Origin: Bacillus sp. SB49
GTDB taxonomy: Bacteria > Bacillota > Bacilli > Bacillales > Halobacillaceae
DNA length: 64,000 nt
Assembly (NCBI RefSeq): GCF_000469135.2
Contig: NZ_CP048117.1
Coordinates: forward strand, 1,091,501-1,155,500
Direction: 5' to 3'
The notes beneath the pieces were generated by a model, which made no database searches, was not told the origin of the DNA, and was given only the letters and a program-made list of their open reading frames with translations. The position numbers and the translations under genes are program-made. Below are positions 8,371 to 17,502 of the stretch, in pieces. Position 1 is the first letter of the stretch. Every line of letters starts with the position of its first letter.

Positions 8371-11300
8371 ATGGTCAGCTGGACAAAAGAACAGGAACGT
8401 GCCATCTACACACACGGTTCGGATATCCTCGTCTCTGCGGCTGCAGGTTCAGGAAAGACGGCGGTACTCGTTGAGAGGATTATCCAGAAGCTCCTGCATG
8501 CAGAGCGTCCTGTCGATATTGACTCGCTCTTAGTCGTTACATTCACGAATGCGGCAGCGCAGGAAATGCGTAACAGGGTCGGGCAGGCGCTTGCGAAGGC
8601 GTTGGAGGCGAACCCCGGGTCCAATCATTTGAAAAAGCAACTCGCGCTGTTACAGAATGCATCGATTTCGACGCTTCACTCCTTTTGTATGGACGTCGTC
8701 CGCCGCTATGCTTATATGCTGGATCTTGATCCCGGATTCCGAATTGCGGATACAGTAGAAGCGGATATGATTCAACAGGAGGTGCTTGAGCAGCTGTTTG
8801 AAGAGTGGTATGGGAAAGAGGGAGAAGAACAGGACAAGTTCTTCGATATCGTCGAGCGTTTCTCCAGTGATCGAAGCGACTTGGACATGGAGACACTGAT
8901 TCTGGATCTTTATACATTCGCGACCCAGAACCCCTGGCCGGAGGAATGGCTTGATGACATGGTCCGCATGTACGATGTAAAGAATGTAGAATCCGAAGCG
9001 GATCTGCCTTGGCTTGAACTGTTGAAACAGGAAGTCGTCAGTCAGCTGAAAGCGATGGAGGAAGAAGCCCTTCTTCTGGTGGAGTTGACGAGGGAGCCGG
9101 ATGGGCCGTCCGCCTATGGAGAAACGGCAGATACAGATTTGGAGTTGATCCAGCACGCCAAAGGGGCGCTTGCCCATTCGTGGGAGGAGATGCAGCGCTT
9201 CATGAGCGGCCAAAAGTTCGCGGCGCTCTCCCGTAAAAAAATGGACTGCGACCCTGCCAAGAAGGAAAAGGCGAAAAAGGTGCGGGACCGCTATAAGAAA
9301 CGATGGAATGACCTGCGGGATGAGTGGTTTTCCCGGACGCTCGCCAGCTATTTGAAAGATATGCAGGCTCTCTATCCTGTCATGGAACAGCTTGCTGTGA
9401 TCGTAAAAGACTTTAAAGCAGGATACGAACAGAGGAAGAAGGAACAGGCGCTCGTGGACTTTTCGGATTTGGAGCATTACTGTCTCAACATTCTGCTTCA
9501 TGAAGAGGCATCACCGGATCGTCTCGTCGCTTCCAGTGTAGCCGAAAGCTTCCAGCGCCAGTATACGGAAGTGCTGATTGATGAATATCAGGATACGAAC
9601 CTCGTTCAGGAAACGCTGCTTCGCCTTCTTACGGAGGGGGACGAAGCGGGGCACTTGTTCATGGTCGGAGATGTCAAACAGAGCATTTACCGATTCCGGC
9701 ATGCCGAACCGGCCTTATTCCTCAACAAATACAAAAAGTATGGAACGGAAGAGTCAGAAGGAGAGCGAATTGATCTTGCACGTAACTTCCGAAGCAGGAA
9801 GGAGGTGCTGGATGCGACGAACTACATCTTCCGGCAGGTATTGGATGAGGAAGTCGGGGAAATGGAGTATGAGAAGGATGCCGAACTTATTTACAGTAAC
9901 GCCATTTATGACGAACTGACAGCCGACGATGCCGATGCTGAGCTTTTCCTGATTGACCGCGAATCCCAGGAAGGAGATGGCGTGGAGGATGAGGGGTACA
10001 AAGATTTGGAGAAGGCTCAACTGGAAGCCCGTGCCTATGGAAAGATGATTCGGAAATGGCTCGGTTATGACGGAGATGAACCGCTTCAAGTCGTTGATAA
10101 GGAATCAGGAACGAAGCGGCCGATCCAATACAGGGATATTGTCATTCTAATGCGTTCGATGACGTGGGCACCGACCATTGTTGACGAGTTGAAGCAGCAG
10201 GGAATCCCTATTTATGCAGAATTATCAACAGGCTATTTTGAGGCCATTGAAATAAAAGTGATGCTCAGCCTTTTGAAAGTTATCGATAACCCGATGCAGG
10301 ATATTCCGCTCGCCTCCGTCCTGAAGTCGCCGCTTGTCGGACTGAATGAAGACGACCTTGCCCGGATCAGGCTTGCGAAGAAGCGCAGTACGTACTATGA
10401 AGCTTTGAAAGCCTATGTGGAAAAAGATGAGCTCGGTCGGAAAATTGATGCGTTTATGACCCAGCTGAAGCGTTTCCGGGAACAAGCGCGTCAAGGAGCC
10501 TTGTCCGAATTAATTTGGGCAGTTTTCCGGGAAACCGGATACTATGATTTTGTCGGAGGAATCCCGGGAGGTCGTCAGCGTCAGGCGAACCTCCGTGCTC
10601 TTTATGACCGGGCAAGAAGTTATGAGACGACGTCCTTCCGTGGATTGTTCCGATTTCTGCGGTTTATTGAGCGGATGGAAGAGCGGGGCGACGATCTGGG
10701 TGCAGCCAAGGCACTCGGGGAGCAGGAGGATGTCGTCCGCATCATGACGATTCACAAAAGTAAAGGGCTGGAATTTCCTGTCGTCATTCTTGGAGCAATG
10801 GATAAGCAGTTCAACATGATGGACCTTAAGAACCGCTATCTGCTTCACAAGGATTACGGATTTGGATCCCGCTATATCGATCCGGCTAAGCGGATCATGT
10901 ATCCGACGCTTGCTTATCATGCGTTGAAGGAGGCGAAGCGCAGGGAGCTCCTCGCAGAGGAGATGCGTGTCCTGTACGTTGCGCTGACAAGGGCAAAAGA
11001 GAAGCTTGTCATGGTCGGTAACGTCGCCTCTTTTGAGAAAAAACAGACGAAATGGCAGGAATTTACGGAGGTGAAAGGCTGGACGCTTCCTCCGCATGAA
11101 CGTTTGGCTGCGAAATCCTATTTGGACTGGGTAGGGCCGGCCCTTATCCGGCACGATGCTGCAGATGAGCTGCGCGGGGAAGTCGGCGTATCGACAGCGG
11201 ATGAGATCCGCTATGATAATTCCCAGTGGCGTGTACAAATTGCACACGGAAGTGAATTCTCCGAGCTTGATGAGGTGAAGGAGCAGAGGGATGAAGTACT

Positions 11301-12087
11301 CAAGAAAGCGGTGGAGGAGTGGCAGCCGGTTGCCATGGAAGAGAGTGGCGACAACCTTACTGAACGGTTGAATTTCGTCTATCCTCATGAAAAAGCCGCT
11401 TATACAAGGGCGAAGCAGACGGTAACGGAAATCAAACGGCAGCGGGAAACGTTGGACGAATATTCGAGCGACCAGCTGCTCGTCCCCTATCGTCCACCGA
11501 TTGTAAAACGCCCGCGCTTCATGCAGGAAGAACAAACGCTGACGGCTGCAGAACGCGGAACAGCGATGCACGCGGTGATGCAGCACCTCCCGCTGACAAA
11601 GGTATGGACACCGCTTCAGGTGGAGGAATATACAGAAAAATTGGTCGACAAAGAAATTCTTCGCAGGGAAGAGGCGGAAGCGGTCGACTTCGCCGCGATT
11701 GCTGATTTCTTTCAAACGGATGTCGGTGCGTTTCTTCTCCAGGCGGAAAGCGTAGAACGGGAGGTGCCGTTCAGTTTGACTTTACCTGCAGGAGAGGTTT
11801 ACAAAGAATGGGACGCAGGTGCAGAGGAACAGGTATTTATCCAGGGGGTCATCGATGCGATTGTCCCTTACAAAGATGGTTGGATGATCCTCGACTATAA
11901 ATCAGACAAGCTACCGGACGATCCGCTCGCTGCCGAAAAACAGATGGCCGATCGTTACCGGACGCAGCTGGGATTATATCGTACCGCTTTGGAGAAAATA
12001 TGGAAGCAGAAAGTACACAAAGCTTGTCTTTACTTCTTTGACAAATCGCTTGTCGTGGAGGTCGATGCTGATGGAGGAGACCTGTGA
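8371..12087 (+). CDS. addA: AddA helicase-nuclease subunit
   Basis: UvrD/Rep-type helicase with a C-terminal RecB-family nuclease; with AddB it forms the ATP-dependent exonuclease for recombinational repair and processing of incoming DNA. About 1238 aa. Walker A AAGSGKTAVL lies near residues 24-33, helicase motif II as LIDEYQDTN near 400-408, GDVKQSIYRFR just after, motif VI as VLYVALTRAKEK near 870, and the nuclease motif ILDYKSDK near 1173-1180. Starts ATG 8371 or GTG 8368; both fit the G-rich box that forms the end of addB. The yisB gene begins inside its 3' end. Unlike B. subtilis, sbcD and sbcC do not follow. Confidence 0.97.
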   Translation: MVSWTKEQERAIYTHGSDILVSAAAGSGKTAVLVERIIQKLLHAERPVDIDSLLVVTFTNAAAQEMRNRVGQALAKALEANPGSNHLKKQLALLQNASISTLHSFCMDVVRRYAYMLDLDPGFRIADTVEADMIQQEVLEQLFEEWYGKEGEEQDKFFDIVERFSSDRSDLDMETLILDLYTFATQNPWPEEWLDDMVRMYDVKNVESEADLPWLELLKQEVVSQLKAMEEEALLLVELTREPDGPSAYGETADTDLELIQHAKGALAHSWEEMQRFMSGQKFAALSRKKMDCDPAKKEKAKKVRDRYKKRWNDLRDEWFSRTLASYLKDMQALYPVMEQLAVIVKDFKAGYEQRKKEQALVDFSDLEHYCLNILLHEEASPDRLVASSVAESFQRQYTEVLIDEYQDTNLVQETLLRLLTEGDEAGHLFMVGDVKQSIYRFRHAEPALFLNKYKKYGTEESEGERIDLARNFRSRKEVLDATNYIFRQVLDEEVGEMEYEKDAELIYSNAIYDELTADDADAELFLIDRESQEGDGVEDEGYKDLEKAQLEARAYGKMIRKWLGYDGDEPLQVVDKESGTKRPIQYRDIVILMRSMTWAPTIVDELKQQGIPIYAELSTGYFEAIEIKVMLSLLKVIDNPMQDIPLASVLKSPLVGLNEDDLARIRLAKKRSTYYEALKAYVEKDELGRKIDAFMTQLKRFREQARQGALSELIWAVFRETGYYDFVGGIPGGRQRQANLRALYDRARSYETTSFRGLFRFLRFIERMEERGDDLGAAKALGEQEDVVRIMTIHKSKGLEFPVVILGAMDKQFNMMDLKNRYLLHKDYGFGSRYIDPAKRIMYPTLAYHALKEAKRRELLAEEMRVLYVALTRAKEKLVMVGNVASFEKKQTKWQEFTEVKGWTLPPHERLAAKSYLDWVGPALIRHDAADELRGEVGVSTADEIRYDNSQWRVQIAHGSEFSELDEVKEQRDEVLKKAVEEWQPVAMEESGDNLTERLNFVYPHEKAAYTRAKQTVTEIKRQRETLDEYSSDQLLVPYRPPIVKRPRFMQEEQTLTAAERGTAMHAVMQHLPLTKVWTPLQVEEYTEKLVDKEILRREEAEAVDFAAIADFFQTDVGAFLLQAESVEREVPFSLTLPAGEVYKEWDAGAEEQVFIQGVIDAIVPYKDGWMILDYKSDKLPDDPLAAEKQMADRYRTQLGLYRTALEKIWKQKVHKACLYFFDKSLVVEVDADGGDL

Positions 12088-12358
12088 TTTGTGCGGCCGC
12101 TCTCCGGTGAAGACAACGGAACACCATCTGGTCCCGAAACAATATGGAGGCACAGATGGTCCGACGGTCATGCTGTGCAGTGCCTGTCACCGTCAAATTC
12201 ATGCCCATTTCACTAATGAGGAACTGGCAGGCTTCTATCATTCGTTGGAGAGGCTGAAGGATCATCCGGATATGCAGAAATATATCCGCTGGGTGCAGAA
12301 GCAGGATCCGGAGAAAAGAATCACCACAAGAAAATCCAACCGACGGAGGCGGAAGTAG
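12071..12358 (+). CDS. yisB: YisB-like HNH nuclease domain protein
   Basis: Small protein (95 aa) with a zinc-type HNH fold: CDLCGRSP, then TTEHHLVPKQYGG with the catalytic histidine pair, then MLCSACHRQIHAHF. The two CxxC pairs should hold a structural metal and the EHH/HRQIH residues are those expected for a nuclease centre. The C terminus is very basic (TTRKSNRRRRK) and likely contacts DNA. ATG 12071 lies eight bases after GGAGGT, within the addA coding sequence, overlapping it by 17 bases; ATG 12065 is an alternative. Tight coupling to addAB suggests a DNA-processing role, but no substrate is known. Confidence 0.85.
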   Translation: MEETCDLCGRSPVKTTEHHLVPKQYGGTDGPTVMLCSACHRQIHAHFTNEELAGFYHSLERLKDHPDMQKYIRWVQKQDPEKRITTRKSNRRRRK

Positions 12359-12384
12359 ACGACATTACCTCTATGCGGAAAAGG

Positions 12385-12413
12385 AAAAGCCAGGGCGTTT
12401 CGCCCTGGCTTTT
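12385..12413. terminator. Bidirectional terminator between yisB and gerPF
   Basis: AAAAGCCAGGGCG, TTTC loop, and the complementary arm ending in TTTT. It can stop transcription in both directions between the convergent units. Confidence 0.85.
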
Positions 12414-12457
12414 CCTGGTAGAAGGGCGAGCGCTGCTCGCTCTCGTGTGGGTCGCTT

Positions 12458-12676
12458 CTACGCGTTGGCTGTAATATTCTGGTCGTTAACGTCCGGGTCA
12501 AATGGGTTCGTAGAGCTCAGACCGTTGTTCGTAATGATCCAGTTTCCGGTATTCAGTGCTCCGGAACCGGAATTCGTTTTGGAACTGCTTTTCGGAGACA
12601 GATAAAACGAATCTCCAAAGTTGACTACGCCTCCGCCGACGCTGTTGATGCTGATGGGACCGACGATAGCCGGCAT
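12458..12676 (-). CDS. gerPF: Spore germination protein GerPF
   Basis: Last gene of the gerP operon, whose products are inner-coat proteins that let small germinants pass to receptors in the inner spore membrane. The 72-aa chain shows the GerPA/GerPF pattern: INSVGGGVVNFGDSFYLSPK near the N terminus, a SGSGALNTGN serine/glycine/asparagine-rich centre and a C-terminal NPFDPDVNDQN acidic motif. It has its own AAGGAGGCGATT-type ribosome site. It is the 3'-most gene, ahead of the terminator at 12385-12413. Confidence 0.92.
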   Translation of the reverse strand: MPAIVGPISINSVGGGVVNFGDSFYLSPKSSSKTNSGSGALNTGNWIITNNGLSSTNPFDPDVNDQNITANA

Positions 12677-12739
12677 CGCAATCGCCTCCTTCGTGGTGCG
12701 ATTCCTGCGTTATATATCTACAATATGCAGGGTGGGCTG

Positions 12740-13108
12740 TTAACGTTCGTCTAACAGAATACGGAAATGCTTTGTATAGTTGACGGCATCTATGTGGTCG
12801 ATCCCTCCAATCTGGACGACAGCGGAAGTAGATGCACCCGTAATTCGGACGTTATCCACTTGAATCGACCCCGCGGGGTAGAAGTAGGAATCGACGGCCA
12901 CAGGGCTGAGGGGGGGAGTGGAGGACCTGGAGAATATTAAAAAATCTTCAAAACGAAAAGGATCGGATTCAAATCTGGCGCCCTCTTTTTGAACGGCAAG
13001 CACCTTGGAGAAGGGAGCAGATCGATAGACGTCCCCAATGTCGAATACAGAACCGATGGCGAGGGACTGCAATTCTACATGGTCTGCATACACCATTCTC
13101 TTAACCAT
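12740..13108 (-). CDS. gerPE: Spore germination protein GerPE
   Basis: Member of the GerP coat group. About 122 aa: an N-terminal half with SLAIGSVFDIGDVYRSAPFS, resembling the GerPA core, and a C-terminal half with VRITGASTSAVVQIGG resembling GerPB/GerPD, so the protein looks like a fusion of the two small GerP folds. The start at 13108 overlaps the gerPD stop. The ribosome site is weak, consistent with coupling to gerPD translation. Confidence 0.9.
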   Translation of the reverse strand: MVKRMVYADHVELQSLAIGSVFDIGDVYRSAPFSKVLAVQKEGARFESDPFRFEDFLIFSRSSTPPLSPVAVDSYFYPAGSIQVDNVRITGASTSAVVQIGGIDHIDAVNYTKHFRILLDER

Positions 13109-13304
13109 TCGGTTCCATCTCTACGTTGGAGTCTTCCAGTACCTCTTCGAATGGACCGATAATCAGCGATTCTGGTGGTGTATCGAAGAAAGACTGGAGG
13201 CGGATCGTTTTGTTATCCCCGATCAGAAAGACGGAAGATGCCGAGACACCTGTCACATGGATGTTCCCGACATGCAGGCCGTAGTTGTGCACAACATGGT
13301 TCAC
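13101..13304 (-). CDS. gerPD: Spore germination protein GerPD
   Basis: 67-aa coat protein of the GerPB/GerPD type: VHNYGLHVGNIHVTGVSASS followed by VFLIGDNKTIRLQSFFDTPPE. This beta-rich signature matches the family. It overlaps gerPC by four bases upstream and gerPE downstream, so it is translated as part of one polycistron. Expression in the mother cell under sigma-K is expected from the B. subtilis operon. Confidence 0.92.
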   Translation of the reverse strand: MNHVVHNYGLHVGNIHVTGVSASSVFLIGDNKTIRLQSFFDTPPESLIIGPFEEVLEDSNVEMEPNG

Positions 13305-13855
13305 GGTTTATCATCCCCTTCAAGTGTTTGGAAATATTGAGCCATAGACTCCTGAATTTCTGTTTTGATCTGGTGATAGATCGTCTCTGCAGGAAGCTGT
13401 GGATTGTGGCTGCGATAGCTTTCCAGCCGTCTAGGCAGCTGTTTCTTTATATCTGTGATCATTCGTTCCTTATGGTCTTCCCGGATAGGGACGTTGTGAT
13501 CGCATATATATTGGTCCATCCATGGCGGAACATCGGAAGCCATATAATTCTGCAGGGCATGAAGTACTTGCTCATCCGATTGAAGCGCCTGGTGTTGTGG
13601 ATTGCTGTAAAGGTCGCCGATATCAGAAAGGTCGGACCCGTTTGGCGTCAGGCCGATCTGGAGAGTGCCTTCCAACGTCTCGATTTTCAATTGGTCGAAG
13701 TGGTATTCGATTTTTTCAATGACGGTTTTCGGTGGGGGATCCGTGTCTTTCATTTGTTCCACCTGTTTCTGGAGTTGTTCGATCACCTTCTGCTGTTGTT
13801 CCATCTGCTGCATCATCTGCTGGACCCACGCCTGCCATGATTGATAAGGATTCAT
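13301..13855 (-). CDS. gerPC: Spore germination protein GerPC
   Basis: The largest GerP protein, 184 aa. The N-terminal 45 residues (SWQAWVQQMMQQMEQQQKVI...) form a glutamine/methionine-rich coiled coil, followed by the GerPC signature IEYHFDQLKIETLEGTLQIG (about 68-87), then a helical C terminus with DHKERMITDIKKQLPRRL. A good GGGGGTGAACGC ribosome site precedes ATG 13855. In B. subtilis it is needed for the GerP group to assemble in the inner coat. A shorter relative with the same signature is encoded at 24065-24481. Confidence 0.92.
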   Translation of the reverse strand: MNPYQSWQAWVQQMMQQMEQQQKVIEQLQKQVEQMKDTDPPPKTVIEKIEYHFDQLKIETLEGTLQIGLTPNGSDLSDIGDLYSNPQHQALQSDEQVLHALQNYMASDVPPWMDQYICDHNVPIREDHKERMITDIKKQLPRRLESYRSHNPQLPAETIYHQIKTEIQESMAQYFQTLEGDDKP

Positions 13856-13899
13856 ATGCGTTCACCCCCTGTCTCATATGTATGAGAAAAAGGGACGTA

Positions 13900-14127
13900 C
13901 TATGTTATGGAAAATGGAACCAGCGACCCTGCAGCTGTTTCTGGAATGACGACTTCTCCCTCGACCGGCTGGGCTTCCTGGGCGGGACCGGTGAACTTCC
14001 CGGAGTTATAAAGGTCGGCCTTCGCCTGAATAACGCCGGAGCTTCCTATCTGGACGACCGAGGAGTTCGAGACAGAGCCGATTCTTAATATATGGATATA
14101 GATCGATTGATGGACGGTAAGGTTCAT
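13900..14127 (-). CDS. gerPB: Spore germination protein GerPB
   Basis: 75-aa member of the GerPB/GerPD coat family: VHQSIYIHILRIGSVSNSSV, then VQIGSSGVIQAKADLYNSG, with a proline/glutamate-rich tail. AGGGGGGAT precedes the ATG. It lies 11 bp after gerPA and 44 bp before gerPC in the operon. Confidence 0.92.
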   Translation of the reverse strand: MNLTVHQSIYIHILRIGSVSNSSVVQIGSSGVIQAKADLYNSGKFTGPAQEAQPVEGEVVIPETAAGSLVPFSIT

Positions 14128-14138
14128 GGAATCCCCCC

Positions 14139-14360
14139 CTATGCGTTGTTAAAGATCGGCTGATCGATCACTTCCGAGTCGTTGATATACGTATTGGCGC
14201 TGTTCAAATCGATGCGGATCCCGTCACCGGTGTTGAACGAACCGCCGCCGGCAAATGTTTTAGCCATGGCTTGAGGAGCCATGTTGTACACATCGCCGAT
14301 GTTGAAAATACTGGATGACGAAATGGATATGACTTTGACGGCACCTACTTTAGCTGGCAT
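14139..14360 (-). CDS. gerPA: Spore germination protein GerPA
   Basis: First gene of gerPA-PF. The 73-aa protein (start ATG 14360, after AAAGGAG) shows the family core VISISSSSIFNIGDVYNMAP, a SFNTGDG turn and the C-terminal DSEVIDQPIFNNA. The longer frame up to 14447 has no ribosome site. The 87-bp gap to the divergent DUF418 gene must hold both promoters; no convincing sigma-K promoter with correct distance to this ATG was read. Confidence 0.93.
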   Translation of the reverse strand: MPAKVGAVKVISISSSSIFNIGDVYNMAPQAMAKTFAGGGSFNTGDGIRIDLNSANTYINDSEVIDQPIFNNA

Positions 14361-14447
14361 ATGAAAAAACTCCTTTCCACATATTATGAAACGTCGTTGT
14401 CTAAATGACGTAATAAAAGTAAAATAATCTTCATAGGGGGAATACAT

Positions 14448-15638
14448 ATGAAAACGACCGCTTCACCTTTACATGACACCGAACGTCTGGATTGGGTCGA
14501 TGCGGCCAGAGGTCTTGCCATTTTCGGTATCTTCATGGTCAATGTACCTGCATTCAATGCTCCATACTTCCTGTATGGAGGCGAAGCAGTTTATTGGTCT
14601 TCGACGCTCAGCCATTCGGTACAGACGTTCATCGATATCTTCTTTCAAGCAAGCTTCTACACATTGTTTTCCTTTCTGTTCGGCTTTGGCATGCAGATGA
14701 TGAAGGACCGATTGGAGTCGAGAAGGCTCGCCTATCGTTCTGTCCTTTTCCGCCGTCTGGTCGTCTTGATCTGCTTTGGGATGATTCATGCCTTCCTTAT
14801 TTGGCACGGAGATATCCTTCTTTCTTACGGGGTACTCGGCATGGCGCTTCTCTTCTTTTTCCGTGTGGAAGCCCGGACGCTGCTCCACTGGGCATTTGGA
14901 ATGCTGTCCTTCCTCGTTATTCCGCTCACATTCAGCCTCTACACCGTAAGGGATCAAATCCAGGGTATCGTTAATCAAGAAGCGATCGTGGAAGCAAAAA
15001 TGAATTATGGGTCTGGTTCCTTTCCGGACATATGGCGGCAGAACTGGAGCGATTGGGCGTATGCTAATCAATGGGGAAATATTCCTTTTCTCGCTCTCAG
15101 TTTAATTCCGATGTTTCTCTTCGGCATGTATGTCTGCAGAAAGCGCTTCCTGCATGAGCCTCTGGACCACATGGCTTCCATTATTCGTTTATGGGTGGCG
15201 ACGGGAGTGATCTTCTTTTTGTTCAAGGCGGTACCGCATTTCTTTGGTAACCCGGAATGGTTCCACCTTGCGCAGGACAGTATCGGCGGCTCGGCATCTG
15301 CCATTTTTTATATTTTATCTATTACACTACTGTTCCGGACGGAGTTTGGTGCGAAAATAGCAAGGCCGCTGACTTGGGTGGGGAGGATGTCCCTGTCCAA
15401 CTATATCCTCCAATCGCTCCTCAGTTTCGTGCTTTTTTATTCCGTAGGCTTCGGTCTGTACGGGACCGTTCCGCCGTTTGGGAGCGCTCTGATCGTCGTG
15501 GCTTTCTTCATCATCCAAATCTTTCTCAGCAGGGCGTGGATGAAGAAGTTTCGTTACGGACCTTTGGAGTGGGTATGGAGAACAGGGACGTACGGAAAGA
15601 AACAGCCGTTGAAGCGGAAAGGTTCCGCAACTTCATAG
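14448..15638 (+). CDS. DUF418 (YeiB-like) membrane protein
   Basis: Polytopic membrane protein of the DUF418/YeiB family, 396 aa, function uncertain; relatives have been placed near acyltransferase-3 type proteins. The family N terminus RLDWVDAARGLAIFGIFMVN (about 12-31) is clear, followed by LFSFLFGFGMQM, RRLVVLICFGMIHAFLIWHGDILLSYG split over 105-131, and the C-terminal WVGRMSLSNYILQS block (about 325). Around eight to ten membrane spans are visible. AGGGGG precedes ATG 14448. It heads a run with the DUF2157 and GDYXXLXY genes, 18 bases before the next. Confidence 0.85.
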   Translation: MKTTASPLHDTERLDWVDAARGLAIFGIFMVNVPAFNAPYFLYGGEAVYWSSTLSHSVQTFIDIFFQASFYTLFSFLFGFGMQMMKDRLESRRLAYRSVLFRRLVVLICFGMIHAFLIWHGDILLSYGVLGMALLFFFRVEARTLLHWAFGMLSFLVIPLTFSLYTVRDQIQGIVNQEAIVEAKMNYGSGSFPDIWRQNWSDWAYANQWGNIPFLALSLIPMFLFGMYVCRKRFLHEPLDHMASIIRLWVATGVIFFLFKAVPHFFGNPEWFHLAQDSIGGSASAIFYILSITLLFRTEFGAKIARPLTWVGRMSLSNYILQSLLSFVLFYSVGFGLYGTVPPFGSALIVVAFFIIQIFLSRAWMKKFRYGPLEWVWRTGTYGKKQPLKRKGSATS

Positions 15639-15656
15639 GAGAAGGGGGCGTTAGGG

Positions 15657-16859
15657 ATGAACCGGGAACAGCTTAATAAAGAAAGTAAGAAATGGGTGGA
15701 GCAGTCCATTATCACAGAAAGTCAACGGGAACAACTAATGGGGCTTTATCCGAAAAAGCAGAGTAAACCGATACTTGTCCTTTTTGCAGCCATTTTCATC
15801 GGACTCGGCTTCTTGACATTCGTGGCCTCCAATTGGTCTTACTTGACGAATATCGGCAGGATGGCCATTTTAATCGTTTCGCTGCTCGGTTTTTATGTGG
15901 CGGGTGAGCAGGTTTATCATAAAAGATCGAAGCAGATCGGAACGTCATTGATCATTGTCGCTGTCATGATTTTCGGTGCCAGCTTGTTCTTAATCGGGCA
16001 AATGTATCATTACAGCTCCTATAGTGCTCTTCCGTTCTTTCTTTGGGGTCTTGCCGCTTTCAGTTTATATGTTTTATTCAAAGAGGTGCCGTTTTACTAT
16101 ACGACGCTCGTCATCCTCTCTGTGGGGCAGTTATACAGCGGTCTCTTCCATCAGGACTATCATTTATGGATCGGGGTCCTCTTCCTTTTCGGCATAGGAT
16201 GGGCTGTGTACCAGGAGCAGGGGGAGAGAAGTCAGGCAGCATTCGGTATCGGGTTTGTCATCCAGTCGATCGTCCTCGTATTCAGTGAAGGCATTCCATA
16301 CTACTGGCTGCTTGCACTGTTCTTGTTCCTGTATGTAGCGGATGACTTTCTCATCCGTAAAGGAGCGAAGCATCTACTGAAGACCGTAAGTATTCTGGCT
16401 GTATTTATTATTCTTGTTTTTCAGGCTTTCTTCCTTGGAAACGTGTACGTTGGGGAACTAACGGAGTCTTCCCTTTATTTTTTCTTGGTATGGGCGGTGC
16501 TGTTCGTCTTTGCAGTGGTGCGATCGGCTGTCAGCTCCACTAACTATTACTGGATTGATTTGCTGCTTTTCGTTCCTGTCTTCCGCTTTATGTTTGGTGA
16601 TTTCCTGTCCCTTGGACTGCTGTTCATCTATGCACTGCTCTGGCTCATCTCAGGCTACAGGCAGGAAGTGTCCAGATGGGTGAATAAAGGTACGGCGGCT
16701 TTCCTGATTGCGACACTTGTTGCTTATTTTCAACTGGCATGGAATTTTCTCGACCGCTCCTTGTTCTTCTTCCTGGGAGGATTACTTTTATTTGCTCTCA
16801 GCTTCTTCCTTGAGAAGAAGCGGCGGACGATTTATAGAGGAGGGGTAGAGCATGACTAA
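15657..16859 (+). CDS. DUF2157 membrane protein
   Basis: About 400 aa. The N-terminal 40 residues are a soluble head (LNKESKKWVEQSIITESQRE...LMGLYP) typical of DUF2157, followed by some twelve hydrophobic segments from about 40 to 390. The first span region ILVLFAAIFIGLGFLTFVAS, SNWSYL and the IGRMAILI run match the family as I recall it. No function is known. It overlaps the next gene by eight bases, and DUF2157 and GDYXXLXY proteins commonly occur together, so they probably act in one membrane complex. Confidence 0.8.
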   Translation: MNREQLNKESKKWVEQSIITESQREQLMGLYPKKQSKPILVLFAAIFIGLGFLTFVASNWSYLTNIGRMAILIVSLLGFYVAGEQVYHKRSKQIGTSLIIVAVMIFGASLFLIGQMYHYSSYSALPFFLWGLAAFSLYVLFKEVPFYYTTLVILSVGQLYSGLFHQDYHLWIGVLFLFGIGWAVYQEQGERSQAAFGIGFVIQSIVLVFSEGIPYYWLLALFLFLYVADDFLIRKGAKHLLKTVSILAVFIILVFQAFFLGNVYVGELTESSLYFFLVWAVLFVFAVVRSAVSSTNYYWIDLLLFVPVFRFMFGDFLSLGLLFIYALLWLISGYRQEVSRWVNKGTAAFLIATLVAYFQLAWNFLDRSLFFFLGGLLLFALSFFLEKKRRTIYRGGVEHD

Positions 16860-17352
16860 GCGGAAGTGGTATTACGCGTTGGTCCTTCTACAGGTGCTCT
16901 TCCTTGCAACGATGTCCGCTTCCTACTATGCGATGGACATATGGGGGAAAGAAATTACCCTGCGAACCGAGCCGATCGATCCCCGGGATCCTTTTTACGG
17001 TGATTACATACGACTCGAATACGAAGTAGAGACAATTCCTGAGGATCGTTGGAAAGTGGAAGAAGAGTTGAAGGAGGGAGAGCGGGTTTTCCTGATTTTA
17101 CGAGATTCGGGAGAGGGTATTTATGAGCTGGATCGAGCGACTACGATGTGGCCTGAAACGGAAAAAGCAGTCGTACTTCAAGCGAAATACGAGAGGTATG
17201 ACAGCGGTTCTTCGAACTATCATGTCGACATCGGGTTAAGCCGATATCATGTTCAAGAGAATACCGGTCTTTTATTGGAACGACGGGAAACGTTATTTGT
17301 CGACATCGTTCTAGCTCCCTGGAAGCAGAAGAAGATTTCTGAAGTGAAATAA
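16852..17352 (+). CDS. GDYXXLXY domain protein
   Basis: 166 aa with one N-terminal membrane anchor (about 7-27) and an extracytoplasmic domain. Residues 50-57 read GDYIRLEY, an exact match to the GDYxxLxY signature, preceded by PIDPRDPFY. The rest is beta-rich and ends with DIVLAPWKQKKISEVK. Start ATG 16852 follows GAGGAGGGG and overlaps the stop of the DUF2157 gene. Function unknown; the conserved pairing with DUF2157 suggests a joint envelope role. Confidence 0.88.
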   Translation: MTKRKWYYALVLLQVLFLATMSASYYAMDIWGKEITLRTEPIDPRDPFYGDYIRLEYEVETIPEDRWKVEEELKEGERVFLILRDSGEGIYELDRATTMWPETEKAVVLQAKYERYDSGSSNYHVDIGLSRYHVQENTGLLLERRETLFVDIVLAPWKQKKISEVK

Positions 17353-17502
17353 AGTGGGAATTGTTCAAGGGAGAGAGAAGAGGGGTGCTTTGCAGGGGAT
17401 GGACAGGAAGATTCCTGATCGCCGGGCTCTTCCTGGGTCTCACCTGTAATCGTTTCTTTAACTTATGGATCGTATTCCTTGCCTTAACGGTTCTTGACAA
17501 TG

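Noticed and set aside
10510-11715. 401-aa minus-strand ORF
   Set aside because: Antisense shadow of addA; length reflects codon bias. No ribosome site or domain.
14380-14388. CATAATATG on the minus strand as sigma-K -10 for gerPA
   Set aside because: Too close to the gerPA start: transcription would begin inside the ribosome site, and no AC at the right distance.
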